Shown here one piece after another: positions 22,214 to 34,911 of a stretch of DNA of 64,000 bases. Source of the DNA: Saposhnikovia divaricata (Eukaryota; Streptophyta; Magnoliopsida; Apiales; Apiaceae); assembly GCA_036435485.1 (NCBI GenBank), contig CM071598.1, positions 227,494,648-227,558,647 on the forward strand, read 5' to 3'. How positions within the stretch are numbered: the first letter of the stretch is position 1; each line of letters begins with the position of its first letter. Made by a program: the position numbers and the translations under genes. The notes below the pieces were generated by a model. That model searched no databases and was not told the DNA's origin. It worked only from the letters and a program-made list of their open reading frames with translations.

Positions 22214-25200
22214 TGTAAGAACCCCAAATTTTGGATATAATTAAAACTTTTTATTAAGTAATGATAAAATGAGGAACAATGATTCCGACAACAAGGTCAC
22301 CAGCTCTAATGAATGGTGGTTTCAAAGAACAATGATTGTAATGAATGGATATTGCTTTGGACAATGATCCTGATGCATTGGTATATTGTCAGAATAGAGT
22401 AATTCGATGGTTGAGGACCTAGATAAGAATAATCTACCATCCAGGAAGGAGCTAATAGATCCTTGAAGGGAAATGAGTACGTGCATAGTGTTTCCCATAC
22501 GTGCATAGTATTTCCCGTACGTGCATAGTGTTTCCTGTACGTGCATAGTAATTTGGTGGATGAATAGTGATTTTGTAAGTTGGAAAACTTTTCACGCCAC
22601 CCTATGTACGGGACGTGATATGGATGTTTCGAAGTCATATTAGTAATACGCGGAGGAAATAAGTGAATGCAGAGACGATCGGAATTCAGAAATTCCAAAT
22701 TCTTTTTCGGTATAATATTTGACCGGGCAGTGGATTAAATATTATTATAATCCAAGAATTGAGATATTAACTTTGAGGATTTGATATTTTGGGATGTTAT
22801 TATATTTGATTTAAGAATGAAGGTAGGAAACCACTGAGGCAGTGAAACAAGCGTTCTAGAAACCGCTAAAACGTTATAACGAGATTAATCAATAAAGCGA
22901 ACGAATCCTAGATTACGGATTAAGTTCGTATCGAGATTAAATATCCTACATGGTCATCACGAGGATTATATTAAGGATTGGGGAAGGTATTATGAATATC
23001 GAGAAATTTCCCGGTAAATCCTAGAGGTGAAACTACTTAGTTATTCGTCCGAACGATCAATGAATTAAGCAACAACCGGACAAGGAATCAAGCAAGGGAG
23101 CAAGATGCATGCATGTGCAAGAGGATAAGACCAAGTGACCAAGCTAGTTACAATGCTAACTAGTAACATTAGAGATCAAACTACTTAGTAAGCCTTAATA
23201 CCTCATCAACACCACAAGATCTTAACACATGGCTCAAGTGATGCATGCAATGACATAGTCACTTTATTAAAGCCACTTTATACAAGATATTTTCTAAACC
23301 AAGCAATAATTCACACAAAATAGATGAGAGCAAAGTGAAGCAAGCCAAACAACTCCATTCTCCCATTTTTTTTACCATTCGGCTTTCATGAAATTCAAAA
23401 ACAAAAGTCCACCTTCCACTCCTTGTTTGATCTTGTAATTTTTAAGGTGAGTTCTATATTTCAAGAAACTAATCTTCTAGAAATTTCAAGTCCAAAATCT
23501 TTTGTTTCCATTTTCAAATAAATCATTTACAAGGAGGGTGAATAGTGTTCTTCAAGAACTAATCTTGGTTTTCTTTGATTTTTATGGTTGATTTATCTAG
23601 CTTAAGGCCACTAAAGGATCATACAAAGCTTAGTGAGGCTAGAACATACTCCAAGGAAGGTAGACCTCTTGAAACCCTAGCATTTGATTTGAGATTTATA
23701 TATGTTTTTGATGGGTTTAGCTTCGTGTGATTATGGTGGTGATATTAAGCATGATTATGTAGTTAGTTATGTGATTTAAGAAGAATGATGATTATGATGG
23801 TAAAGTAGATGTTCTTGGACAGATTTGGGATGAGAAATATGTGTATGAATTGTGTTGGTGCCCGGTGTGGCTTGGTTGTGTTATTACGATTTATAGAACG
23901 TCCGATTTATAGCCGTCGTAATGCCGAATTTTTGTTAGCACTTAGAAACCAAGCATGGCAGTTAATGTAGGTTCCTGACCTTGATAATATCATGACTGGT
24001 CCTTGTAGATCTCGAGCCATAGATCGTTTTGGCGAAAGAATCGAAACATTCCGACTTACGGTTTAGGAGTTATGGTCAAATTACTAAAATTGGTTCGGAA
24101 CCGTAAGTAAAAGTTCGTAACTTCAATTGAACCCTCGTAAATCATGTTACTCAATGGCAAATCTTGGTAATTAAATACTAGAGGTAAAAAGGAAGGTGTG
24201 AGAGAAAACCTCATGTGAAACGGATCGTTTTTCGATTTTATAAAAATGTTGGAATCGAAGTTAAACGCGAACGAACCCCTAAAAACCCGCTTGGTTATAA
24301 CCTTGGTAAAACACTTAGAAAACGAACGATAAAACTCGGAGTATAATATTGGTTCGTAAGGATCAACCTTAGAACTTGTATGACTTAAGTATGTCCCAAG
24401 TATAAGTACAGTGACATGTCGTATTAACGAACGAATGTCGAGTCGGATCAATCATAAAAAGGAATCCACTAAAAGGGGTATAACGAGATAACTCGAGAAC
24501 GTGTTTCGATTTAAGTATAACTTAACTTTTAAGATGTTAAGTGATTAATCCCGAATGCCTTGGTTATTTATAGATCACCAAGCTGACCCGGGACCCGCTA
24601 CCACTACCCCTTATCGTACTCAACTACCAGGCAAGTTTCAATTCCCTTCTTTTAGGCTGTTGTTGTGATTGAATAAATATATATATATATATATATGTTT
24701 TCTGTTATACATATGCCATAGCATGCATGCCTACTTTCAAGTTATATCATTATGCTTGTTCCCTGATTGTTTATTGGCTTATAAATTAGACAGCTAACGT
24801 ATCAATTATAAGCCGGTTATTGTAAGACCCTCAGAGAAGGGTGTATATATCTTCTTCATCAAATATAGACCGGGAGTCAATATTTCTTGATATATCGAGG
24901 TTACCTCGTAGGAAAATATTTAAGTAAATATTTTCCCTTATTCGGGCGACGAATGTTATTTGAATATTCGTTCGAGATTATTTATTTAACGATCCTTACT
25001 TCCAATAATTATTTGAACGTAACCATTCGACGAATAATATTTTTCAATATTCATTCAGAGTCGAATTGATTATCGATTATTATTTCGAATATTCTTCTAA
25101 AGGTTGGACTACTAAATGAATATTATTTGGATACTGATTTAGAATATTATTCATTAAATGAATATTACTTTTGAATATTCATTTAAGATAGTAATTACCT

Positions 25201-26981
25201 GATGAATATTATTTTAATGTTCATCTGAAGCTTGATTTATTTATCGAGTCTTATCTCGAATATTCCTTTAAAGCTTGGATTACTAAATGAATATTACTTG
25301 ATATTCATTTAGAATATTATTCATTAAATGAATATTACTTTTTCAATATTCATTTAAATTCCTAATTAATTATGAATATTATTTTGAATATTCATCCAGG
25401 GTTCTATTTAATCATCGAATATTATTTTAAATATTTTAAATATTCCTTTTAGGTATTATTAATTAATGAATATTATTTTGAATATTCATTTGAATATTTG
25501 ATTATGCAATAAATATTCTCTCGATATTTCTTCAAGGATTATTTGAGAAATACTCTGGTTAAAGATATTCTTTCATATTACTAAATATTCTTTAAATATT
25601 TTTAATTCAATAAATATTCTCTGAATATTTATTCCATATTTAGAATAACCTCAATAAGGTTTATCTTCTTCGATTATTACGGAAAATATCTCGAAGTCAT
25701 ATTATTATTAATCTTATATCAAGAAAGGTTCTCAGACATCATTCTTCTTGAGTCTATCTCCCTAAAAATAAGGGAACCTTACTTGGAAAAATGTTGTTTA
25801 TCTTGTCGACTTCCCGATCATAAAGTATTCTCTTCACTCGCAACTCGGGTGCTATGGACTTATTAAGTCGTTGTTTACCTTCTCATCTTTCGAGGGGTAA
25901 GATTGTTGGAACAAGTTGATATTCGTTACCAAGTAATAGCTTGGAAGTTATTGGTGAATTTTCCTTTCCAACTAGATACAACTACTTTGTAGAATCTTAT
26001 CAACAAGTATTATACTTGGGGAAAGGGGGACGAACGTTACATTCAGAATCATGAATTCTATTTGAACTAGGAGTCGTGTAAGAGGCCGAGTAGCACCGGT
26101 CCATCCCCTTTGGCCCAACCGTTGGCCGGGGAGAGCTAGTAAGGCGGTATACAAGTAAAGCCGTCAGTTCTTCCTTCTACCGGTAGTAAATCTAAATTGA
26201 GCTGTACGATCTCGACTGATAATCAAGATTGGAACAGCGGGCGCGGTGAATACTCCATCATTGGTTCATCATCCAAACTTATTTATTTCCTGCAACATGA
26301 TTACTGTTGGCAGAGCAGGAAAAGTGTTCATAACTGGAATTGCAACCTTTACATGCAAGTTCCTCTTCTTAATAACAATGATAATATCTCGCTTACTTTT
26401 GATGTAGCAGATATTTCTACAAACAAATACTTTAAGTTACCTTGTAACTTCATCGTTCATATTATACTGGCATCATTTCCGTAAATGCATGGCATATGGT
26501 TTGAAAGATACTTTTGAACTGTTATATATTATCGTTCAGTTATATATTATTGTTGGTGGGCTATTGCTCACCCTTGCTTTATTATTATATCACAACAACA
26601 GCTAGACCAGATGACTCGCACAAGGCACACTCGACGCGGGCGAGGACGATGAGACTACCAGAGCCGAAGAAGAAGCTATTGGTAGGATATATTTATTCTT
26701 TCAGTACCAAGAATATGGTCTAGTATGACTTATGTAAATGGATGGCAAAGAGTATGTATTTATATTGAAATTCTTTTGGATTGTAAGAACTCATAATGTG
26801 ATTAATAAAAATTTGATTGTTACTCTGATTTCATCTCTGGGACTATAACGGGTGTGTTTTATATTGTTGTGTTGGGTCATAGAGACGTAATTTATTTTAT
26901 GTTAAGGAAAGTTCAATTGTTGTGGACAGAATTGGAAACCGTGACCACCGGATCCCGGACCCCGGATCTGGGGGTGTTACA
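22214..26981 (+). repeat. 3' LTR of LARD-like element (4768 bp)
   Basis: Direct copy of 11846-16609 with the same ends, the same four-copy 20-bp repeat (22479-22548) and the same gaatatt array. Differences are scattered substitutions and a longer TA run near 24680. It ends in gtgttaca at 26981 and is followed by the target duplication ttctg. Confidence 0.92.
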
Positions 26982-27724
26982 TTCTGTAAGCTTCTGAGAT
27001 TTAGGTTGAGCAGTAAGTGCAACAGTTTTCATTCTCCCTTCACTTCTGCTTTTCTTCTGCTGCCTATCAAGTTCATAAGCCATTAATTTTACATAAACTA
27101 TCTCTAATGATAATTCATTCAGATCATTAGCTTCTTCAATAGTAGATATCTTCTCATTATAGAAATTAGGCAAGGCTTTTATGAACTTTGCATTCATATC
27201 CTCCAAGTCATAATACTTGCCATGCATGGCCATCTCATTGATGATTTGTAAACCTATCAAAGGTTTCAGTTATTGACTCACCAGACTTGGATTCAAAGTA
27301 TTCATACTGTTGTATGAGAAGTGCCCTCATATTCTTCCTGATAGGTTTAGTTCCTTCACAATGAACCTTCAGGTTGTCCCATATATCTTTAGCAGTCTTA
27401 TAAGAAATAACATAGTTAGTGAGAACAAAATCAAGACTATTGAATAGTATATATGTTCCTCACTTTAGCATCTTTAAGAACGTTCTCTTTGTCCTTATCA
27501 GTCCATTCAGATTTTGGCTTCACTCCTGTATACTCTGGAACAACTTTTTCTTCGATAGTTTCTTGAGGATACAGCTTTGTTGGAACAAAAGGTCCATCTC
27601 TTATTCTATCAAGATAATTATGGTCTGTTGCCTCGAGGTGATGCAACATCTTCACTTCCCAATGAGTATACTCGCTTCTCTTGAGCATAGGGATCTTCGT
27701 ATTGCCATTCTTGTAACCAGACAT
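26982..27724 (-). pseudogene. copia B gag, N-terminal part
   Basis: Starts at the ATG 27724 (MSGYKNGNTKIPMLKRSEY), the standard start of this gag family; the same start is seen in element C. One frameshift near 27437 and one stop near 27250 interrupt it. The downstream part (FIKALPNFYNEKISTIEEAN) matches the copia gag (UBN2) core. It is cut at 26982 by the LARD-like insertion. Confidence 0.8.
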
Positions 27725-27760
27725 GATTGCAGATCTTTTTTATTTACCGTAATCAACCTA

Positions 27761-27771
27761 CTCTGATACCA
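27761..27771 (-). promoter_or_regulatory. primer-binding site of copia B
   Basis: The minus strand reads TGGTATCAGAG, the initiator tRNA-Met complement, two bases inside the LTR end at 27774. Confidence 0.88.
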
Positions 27772-27773
27772 AT

Positions 27774-28433
27774 TGTTAACTTGAATAACTTGTAGAAGGG
27801 GGTTTGAATACAAGTTAAGTAATCGTGTCTGATTTTTGCTTGAATAAAAAAACAAGAACAAACGAATAAATCAAACTGTTTGTATTAATAAGATCGAATA
27901 CAAACTCTACCAAAGGTGTACAAATACCTTTAGCAGCTGCTCTCAATACAAATTTCTCTCTCTGTGGAAAAACCTTAACACTCAAGTTAATACAGACTCT
28001 TGATCGCACATATTACAATGATATAGAGAGTATTTATAATGCTACCTATCAACTAATAATAGAAAGAAAAAATCAATTCATAGTAGGATTCTGTCTTCTA
28101 GTTGATAGTATCCTCCAATAACTTAATCATTTTGGTTCACGCATACTTCTTGCTATTTTTGATATAACCAATCCTAAAATATAGCGCTTTCGAGTTTCCG
28201 TAGCATCCATAATGACATCATTAGAAATATATCTGATATCAGGATCTTACATCGTATCAGGACTTGACATTCCATTAGAATTTGACTTGTCGTATCAGGA
28301 TCTGACCATAGTTCCTAAATTACAGTCCTTGACACACTGTTCCTGACCAAAATTCTGCTGTTACTGACTAAATTATATATCCTATACAAAGTGCTAAACC
28401 CTTAATAAGACCAGGGTATTACAATGTTAGGAA
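27774..28433 (-). repeat. 5' LTR of copia B
   Basis: On the minus strand it starts TGTAATACCC and ends GTTAACA, directly before the primer site. It aligns over most of its length, in inverted orientation, with the LTR of element C, but lacks about 80 bases at its 5' end. Only one base separates it from the C LTR. Confidence 0.72.
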
Positions 28434-28434
28434 T

Positions 28435-29182
28435 AATTCATAAGTTGTGATGTTAAGAATAGAATTTTGCTAATACTTCTTGTATATCCTGATCTTATAA
28501 AGGATTTAGCACTTTGTTTAGGATATATGTGTTAAACAGTAATCTGTAGAATTTAGTCAGGAACAGTGCGTCAGAGACTACATGTCAGGAACAGTGTATC
28601 GAGGACTACATGTCAGGAACAGAGGAGCAGATTCTGATACATTAAGTCAGATCCTGATCAAATACTGATGGGATAATCAGATCCTGATGCAATGGGAAAT
28701 CCTGATATCAGTCGTGTTACTGATGATGTCATTATGGATGCTACAGAAACTGGCAAGTGCTATAAAACAGGATCTTTGTTTTGGAAAACAAGCAAGAAGA
28801 TATCATGAAGGAAACGAATTCTCTATTGATGGAAACTATCAACTGGATGGCAGAACATTGTCATAGATAGATTATAATTCTGTTATTAGTTGATAGGTAT
28901 CATTATAAATACTCTCTCTATATCATTGTAAAAAGAAGAGTGTGTAAGCGAGTGAGTTCGTAAGATTTGTATTCGAGAGTTCGAAACAAACAGAGAGAGA
29001 GATTTATATTGTCAGCAGCTGCTAAAGGTATTGTACACCTTTGGTAGAGTTTGTATTTGATTATTTTAATACAAACAAAGTTTGATTCATTCGTTTATTC
29101 TTGTTCATATAATCAAGCAAAAATCAGACACGATTATATAACTTGTATTCAACCCCCCTTCTACAAGTTATTCTAGTTAACA
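28435..29182 (+). repeat. 5' LTR of copia C (748 bp)
   Basis: TGTTAGGAAT...TAGTTAACA. It contains repeated gtcaggaacag words (28556-28622) and catcagg/cctgat words (28640-28720). A stress- or hormone-responsive role for these is unknown. Followed directly by the primer site. Confidence 0.82.
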
Positions 29183-29184
29183 AT

Positions 29185-29196
29185 TGGTATCGGAGC
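29185..29196 (+). promoter_or_regulatory. primer-binding site of copia C, one mismatch
   Basis: TGGTATCGGAGC, the initiator tRNA-Met complement with A to G at position 8. Confidence 0.85.
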
Positions 29197-29231
29197 AGGT
29201 TGATTTCGAATAATCATAAAGATCTGCAATC

Positions 29232-30560
29232 ATGTCTGGTTACAAGGATAGTAATACTAAGATCCTTATGCTCAAGAGAAATGAATATACTCTATGGGAA
29301 GTGAAGATGTTGCATCACTTGGAAGCAACAGATCCTGATTATCTTGACAGAATCAGAGATGGGCCTTTTGTTCCAACAAGGCTTATTCCTCAAGCAACTG
29401 TCGAAGGAAAAGTTGTTCCAGAACATACAGCAGAGAATCCTAAATCTGAATGGACATATAAGGAAAAGGAGAATGTTCATCTTCTATTAAGGTATCAATT
29501 CACTCTCTTGATTCATTTGATAGCTTAGATTCTGATGATATTAGAACTATCCATGCCGAGTTTAAGAATCTTATGACTAATTTCAAAATTCTTACTAGTG
29601 AAAGAGAATACCTTAAAATTAAGAATGATGAATTAGTTGGTAAGAATAATTTTCCAGGGTCTGAGTTAGTTCAAATGGAACAGTATAGATTAAATTCTGA
29701 AAAGGATAAGCATGATTATGGTGTTATTCTTGAGGCTTATGACTTTGTCAGAAAAGAACTAGAGGAAGAGAAAGATAGGTTTAAGTCATGGAACACCTCT
29801 TGTAAAAAGACTAATGACATTATTATCAATCAGATTCCTGGTAAGGTTAATGGTTTGGTTTTGACAAGGTTATGAATGAAAATCCTATAGCTATTGTCAT
29901 TGATGGTAGGAAAGTAGAAACTAGCACATATAAATCTGAAGGTAAGAAGAAAGTTTCTGAACCTAAACATGTTAAGTTTGTTGATTCTAATGGTACCCCT
30001 GTTGTGCACAAGAGAATTAACAATAATAATTCAGATGTGAAAGTGTTAGAGAAACCTAAGAATGTCAACATAGGCTTTCTATCTAAGTCTCAGTTGAAAC
30101 CGAGACTTGAGGGTCTTTCAGAGTCTAACAAGACCAAGAGAAATAGGAATGGAAAAGAAGGTATTAACAAAGAGAATAACTACAAGAATGTACCTGATGC
30201 ACCTAGGAAGAAATGCTTTAAATTTGGAAATCATAATCATTGGGCCCTAGACTATAATCAAAAACCTTCTTGGAAAACTGTGTCTAGATTTCTTAAGATT
30301 CAAAAAATTCAGTATCAATCATAAAATACTTGTTATCAATGTGGTAGTTTACTCCATTCTATTTACATGTGTAGAGAGTATCATGAACTGTATTATGACT
30401 ATTATTCCTTGAAATCTGAAACTCCTAGTCATAAACAGTTTGTGAAATAAGGGTCTAAGGCAGACTCTGAAATAGGAAGCTTAAAAGTAAAATCGTCAAA
30501 GCCTGTTGCTTCTAAATCTAATAAGAAAGGATCCAATCAATGTTGGTCCTAAAAAATTCT
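29232..30560 (+). pseudogene. copia C gag, internally deleted and frameshifted
   Basis: ATG at 29232 (MSGYKDSNTKILML) matches the B gag start. After KEKENV near 29475 the central gag is missing, and the sequence jumps to a coiled-coil-like segment (AEFKNLMTNFKILTSERE, from about 29555). Shifts and stops follow at 29528 and 29873. The zinc knuckle near 30215 reads CFKFGNHNHWALDY: the second and last Cys are Phe and Tyr, so it cannot bind zinc normally. Confidence 0.78.
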
Positions 30561-30577
30561 AACTAGTTACTTTTTGT

Positions 30578-33500
30578 TTGCAGGGCATAGGAAGGATACA
30601 TTCAATTGTCTTGGATAGTGGATGCTTTGGACATATGATAGGAAAGTCCCTGCTTATAAAGTTTGAGAGGAAAGCTTGCCCAGTAATATCTTTTGGGGAT
30701 GGCAACAAAGGAAAAACTCTGGGATATGGCTCAATTGTTCTTGGGAATGTCATCATTGAAAATATAGCACTGGCTGAAGGCTTGAAACATACTTTTTTAA
30801 GCATAAGTCAACTAGGTGATAAAGGTTACCAATCAATCTTTGACAGTGAAGGATACAAAATTATGAATATGAAAAATGGAGAAATTGTTCTAACTGGTCA
30901 GAGACATGGTAACATCTATGAAGCCAGCTTGAGTGATTCAACTGAATGAATTGTCAAATGTCTTTACAGTAAGGCATCAATTGAGGAAAGTTGGAATTGG
31001 TACAAAATCTCTCACATCTTAATTTCAAGAAGCTTAATCATCTTGTTAAGTACAATCTAGTGAGAGGCCTACCTCGGGTGAATTTTGTGCAAGATGGACT
31101 TTGTGATGCTTGTCAACTTGGTAAACAGAAAAAGAACCTCTTTCAAGAGAAAGATAGAAAATTCAATTACTGAACCATTTCACATGTTGTATCTTGATTT
31201 ATTTGGTCCAGTAAACATTATGTCTATCAGCAAGAAAAGATATATTCTAGTTATAGTGGATGACTACACAAGGTTCACATGGGTGTTTTTTCTCCATAAA
31301 AAGGATGAAGCTCCTTAGTAAATCATTGAACTTGTCAAGAATATACAGTACAACTCCAAATACAAAGTCAAATTATTAAAGAGTGACAATGGTATTGAAT
31401 TTAAGAATTCTATCATGGAGGAGTATTGTGTAGACAATGGAGTGACTCAATATATTTCTGTACCCAGAACACCTCAGTAAAATGGTGTAGTGGAAAGAAA
31501 GAACAGAACTCTCATAGAGGTAGCTAGAACCATGCTTGCAGATGCAAAGCTTCCTACCTACTTCTGGGTAGAAGCTATAAACACTGTATGTTTCATTCAA
31601 AATTGCACCTTGGTAAATAGTCATGGAAAGACTCCTTATGAGATGATCAAAGGAAAGAAACCAAGTGTGAAATACTTTCACATTGTTGGATGTAAATGCT
31701 ATGTCCTGAAAGTTCATCCAGAACAACTAGGAAAATTTGAAGCCAAATCGGATGAAGCAATCTTTCTAGGATATTTTGCATCAAAGGCCTTCAAAGTATA
31801 TAATCTCAGAACTCACATTGTTATGGAATCAATTCATGTTGCATTTGATGACAAGACATTTGAAATTCTGCAAACTGATAAAAGTCATGATAAATTAGAA
31901 TTTGAAATTTTTAAGGATTTTGAGATTCTCTCCAGTGATGATGATAGTTCTTCAACAGAAATAACTATAGCTCCTCATATGAATGCCATTGTTGAGGGGG
32001 AGCAAAATAATCAAGGAGAACACAGTACTAGTCAGGAGCAAACCAATCATTCAGAGTCTACTCCATCAAGAATTGACTCTTCAGGGACTAATGAAGAGAA
32101 TTCAGGTACTAGCAATAGTATGGAGTCTACTGATTCTACTGATCAAGGGGGTGCTTTTGAAGGAAATGAAAATTCTTCTACAAGAGATACCACTAACTTA
32201 GGGGGAGAGTGTAGCAGGAGAAATCTACCACCTGTTAGAAAATGGACAAGAGATCATACTGAAGATTTAGTTATTGGTAATCCAAATAGTGGTGTTCAAA
32301 CTAGAAGATCAGCTCATAATGAATGCTTGTATAGTTGTTTTCTCTCGAAGAATGAACCTAAGTAGGTAGAAGAAGCCTTACAGGATACTGATTGGATTAT
32401 AGCAATGCAGGAAGAATTAAATGAGTTTGAGAGAAACAAAGTTTGGAAATTAGTACCAAGATCAAAAGATAGATCTATTGTTGGTGCAAAATGGGTTTTC
32501 AGAAACAAACTAGATGAATCTGGTATAATTGTAAGAAACAAAGCAAGATTGGTGGCCAAAGGATATTCTCAGGAGGAAGGAATTGACTATGATGAAACCT
32601 TTGCCCCTGTAGCAAGATTGGAAGCAATCAGGATGTTTCTTGCATTTACAGCTCATTCAAAATTCAAAGTATACCAGATGGATGTAAAGAGTACTTTTCT
32701 AAATGGCAAGCTTGATGAGGAAGTATATGTAGAGCAACCACCTGGTTTTTTTGATCCAAAATTTCCAAATCATGTCTACAAACTTGACAAGGCACTCTAT
32801 GGACTAAAAGCAGGCACCAATTGCTTGGTATGAAACCTTATCTAAATTTCTTCTTGAAAATGGCTTCAAAAGGGGTACAGTTGATAAAACTCTATTCTTT
32901 AGATAGGTTAAAGATGATTTGCTTTTAGTTCAAGTTTATGTAGATGACATCATATTTGGTTCTACTAATGAAAAGTTATGTGCTAAATTTAGCAAGCTTA
33001 TGCACTCTAAGTATTATATGAGTATGGTGGGCGAACTTAATTACTTTTTAAGCTTGCAGGTCGAACAAACTGAGATTGGTATTTCCATTAATTAGTCTAA
33101 GTATATCAAAGATCTTTTAAAAAGGATTGACTTTCAAGACTGCTCAATTGCAAAAACACCCATGGCAACAACCACTAAGCTAGACTCTGATCCTAAGGGT
33201 AAGAGTGTTGATAACACTATCTATAGAGGCATAATAGGCTCATTGTTATATTTAACTACAAGTAGACCAGATATAATGTTCTCCACCTGTTTATGTGCTA
33301 GATTCCAAAGTGATCCTAAGGAATGTTATTTAATTTCCGTGAAGAGAATATTTAGATATCTCAAAGGAACTCCAAATCTTGGATTGTGGTATCCTAGAGA
33401 ATTTAAATTCTCACTAATTGGCTATTCAGACTCTAATATGTAGGGTGTAAGTAGACAGGAAAAGCACTACAAGTACATGTCAATTCTTAGGAAATAGATT

Positions 33501-33830
33501 GATTTCTTGGGCAAGCAAGAAGTAACAATCTATTTCAACCTCAACTATAGAATCTGAGTACATAGTAGCAGGCAGTTATTGTGCACAGCTCCTTTGGATA
33601 ACAAATAAATTGATGGATTATGGTATGACACTTAGTAATATTCCTGTGTTTTGTGTTAATACTAGTGCTATCAAAATTGTAGAAAATCCAGTTCAACATT
33701 CAAGGACTAAGCACATTGATGTTAGGTATCATTTTATTAGAGAACATATTGAAAATGGTACTTTGGAACTTCATTTTGTTCCTACTGACAAATAGATTGC
33801 AGATATCCTAACTAAGCCACTTGATTAATC
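30578..33830 (+). pseudogene. copia C pol, multiple stops
   Basis: The domains are in normal order but broken: protease VLDSGCFGHMIG (30606-30645); integrase (30991-31900) with LDLFGPVN, KSDNGIEF and VERKNRT, where a CAA of the usual QQNG motif is TAA; reverse transcriptase from 32405 with QMDVKSTFLNG (32678-32710) and YVDDIIFGS (32936-32965); RNase H to about 33830 with DILTKPLD. At least eight stops or shifts (for example near 30948, 31318, 32363, 32830 and 33442). Not functional. Confidence 0.85.
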
Positions 33831-33891
33831 CACCTTCATTAGGATAGTAACAGCATATTTGGCTAAGGGGGCTTAAAGGCTCCTTTAAGGA

Positions 33892-34228
33892 GTTTTTGTA
33901 GTGTTTGTGTAACCGGATTTAAGCCGTGCTTTAAGTTAAAAAACTGCTTAAAGTCATAAGCTCTATTTAGGTACTTTTGACTTATAACTTATGACATATG
34001 ATTTTTTTTTTCACAATTCTTGTAAAGCTTAAATATGATGAGTTTAAATTTTTTTTAAGTCAAATTTCATTTTAAGTCAAAATTGTTAAACCCCCATTTA
34101 ACTTTAAGTAAAATTGCCCAAACACTTTCATTCAACTTAAAGCAAACAATTTTACTTTCTCCTTTAAGTTAAAAATACCCCCATTAAGTCAAAAGTAACT
34201 TATTTTAAGCAATCCCAAACACCCTCTA
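33892..34228. mobile_element. MITE-like insertion (hAT type suspected)
   Basis: About 340 bases of AT-rich sequence lie between the end of C pol and its 3' non-coding region. The ends are imperfect inverted repeats: gtgtttgtgtaaccggattt on the left and the complement of aagcaatcccaaacaccctc on the right. gggtgtttgg-type ends are common in plant hAT MITEs. Many internal ttaagt words could fold back. No clean 8-bp target duplication is visible. Confidence 0.5.
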
Positions 34229-34911
34229 AGTGAGTTAGGAATGTTAAATTTTTAGATCCTTAATATCTGCATAAGTAACAAGGTATGATGTTTCAGCTTA
34301 TAGATTTGATGTACAGTCAAGATCTATATCTTTTAGTTAATTCTTTAGCTATAACACCTTACTTTGATAAATTGCAGTATGATAGATCTTTAATGATTAT
34401 CAGGATCAGGATTACTATCAGGTTGCTAAAGTCATCAGGATTGTAGCATCAGTATCAGGATTTTGAGGACACTTAGTTTTTGACTTAATTTTTCAAATCC
34501 TGAAGTACATTTTATTTAGTGGTCTAATTCTGAGAGTTGTTAGGTCTAAGCTTGTTAGTTTTTAACACATGCATACTGTTAATCTATACTCAATCCAGTT
34601 CTTGCTAATAAACAAACAAGAGACAAGTAGATAATAAGAAATATTGTATTTTCATTAATCAAAAGGATTTACATACATGGAAATGAAATAAAATATCTTT
34701 TTGTCTAACAGTTACTACTAATCTTGTTCTTGTCTAATGTTGTGGTTGCTGGCACTTGTCTTTTCCACGAATCTTCCACAATCATCCTGAGAAAGAGGAG
34801 CATGCTAGAATCTATTTGGGGGATGCATAATCAACCATCTGTTCTTGAATTCCTTCTATGTGCAATTTCAAACAGAGCAGTTCTGACTCTTGGCATCTTT
34901 TAGCCCCATGT
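34229..34911 (+). other. 3' non-coding region of copia C
   Basis: No coding sequence. It has several atcagg words (34395-34470) like those in the LTR. The right part (34620-34690) would serve as the 3' end of the antisense ORF described next. Confidence 0.5.

Larger units (their letters stand above)
11846..26981 (+). mobile_element. LARD-like non-autonomous LTR retrotransposon, 15.1 kb
   Basis: Two direct LTRs of 4764 and 4768 bp (TGTAAGAACC...GTGTTACA) flank a 5.6-kb internal region. The flanks carry an exact 5-bp duplication, ttctg, at 11841-11845 and 26982-26986. A primer-binding site complementary to initiator tRNA-Met follows the 5' LTR, and a polypurine tract precedes the 3' LTR. The internal region has no long ORF, only faint Ty3/gypsy (chromovirus, Tekay/Del-like) remnants. 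Reading both LTRs by eye I count about 45 substitutions, near 1%, so the insertion is far younger than the decay of its coding region. That is the definition of a large retrotransposon derivative moved by proteins made elsewhere. Confidence 0.9.
11405..28433 (-). mobile_element. Ty1/copia element B (minus), split by a 15-kb insertion
   Basis: The 5' LTR (28433-27774), primer site and the start of gag lie right of the LARD-like element; the rest of the surviving gag lies left of it at 11845-11405. The gag reading frame stops at the target duplication (26986-26982) and resumes at 11845, so both parts were one gene before insertion. No pol of B is present: the left end at about 11405 abuts the Athila remnant. 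Close relative of element C. Confidence 0.82.

Noticed and set aside
27437..29500. Large inverted repeat as a TIR DNA transposon
   Set aside because: Both arms are copia LTR plus primer site plus gag start; no transposase lies between or around them.
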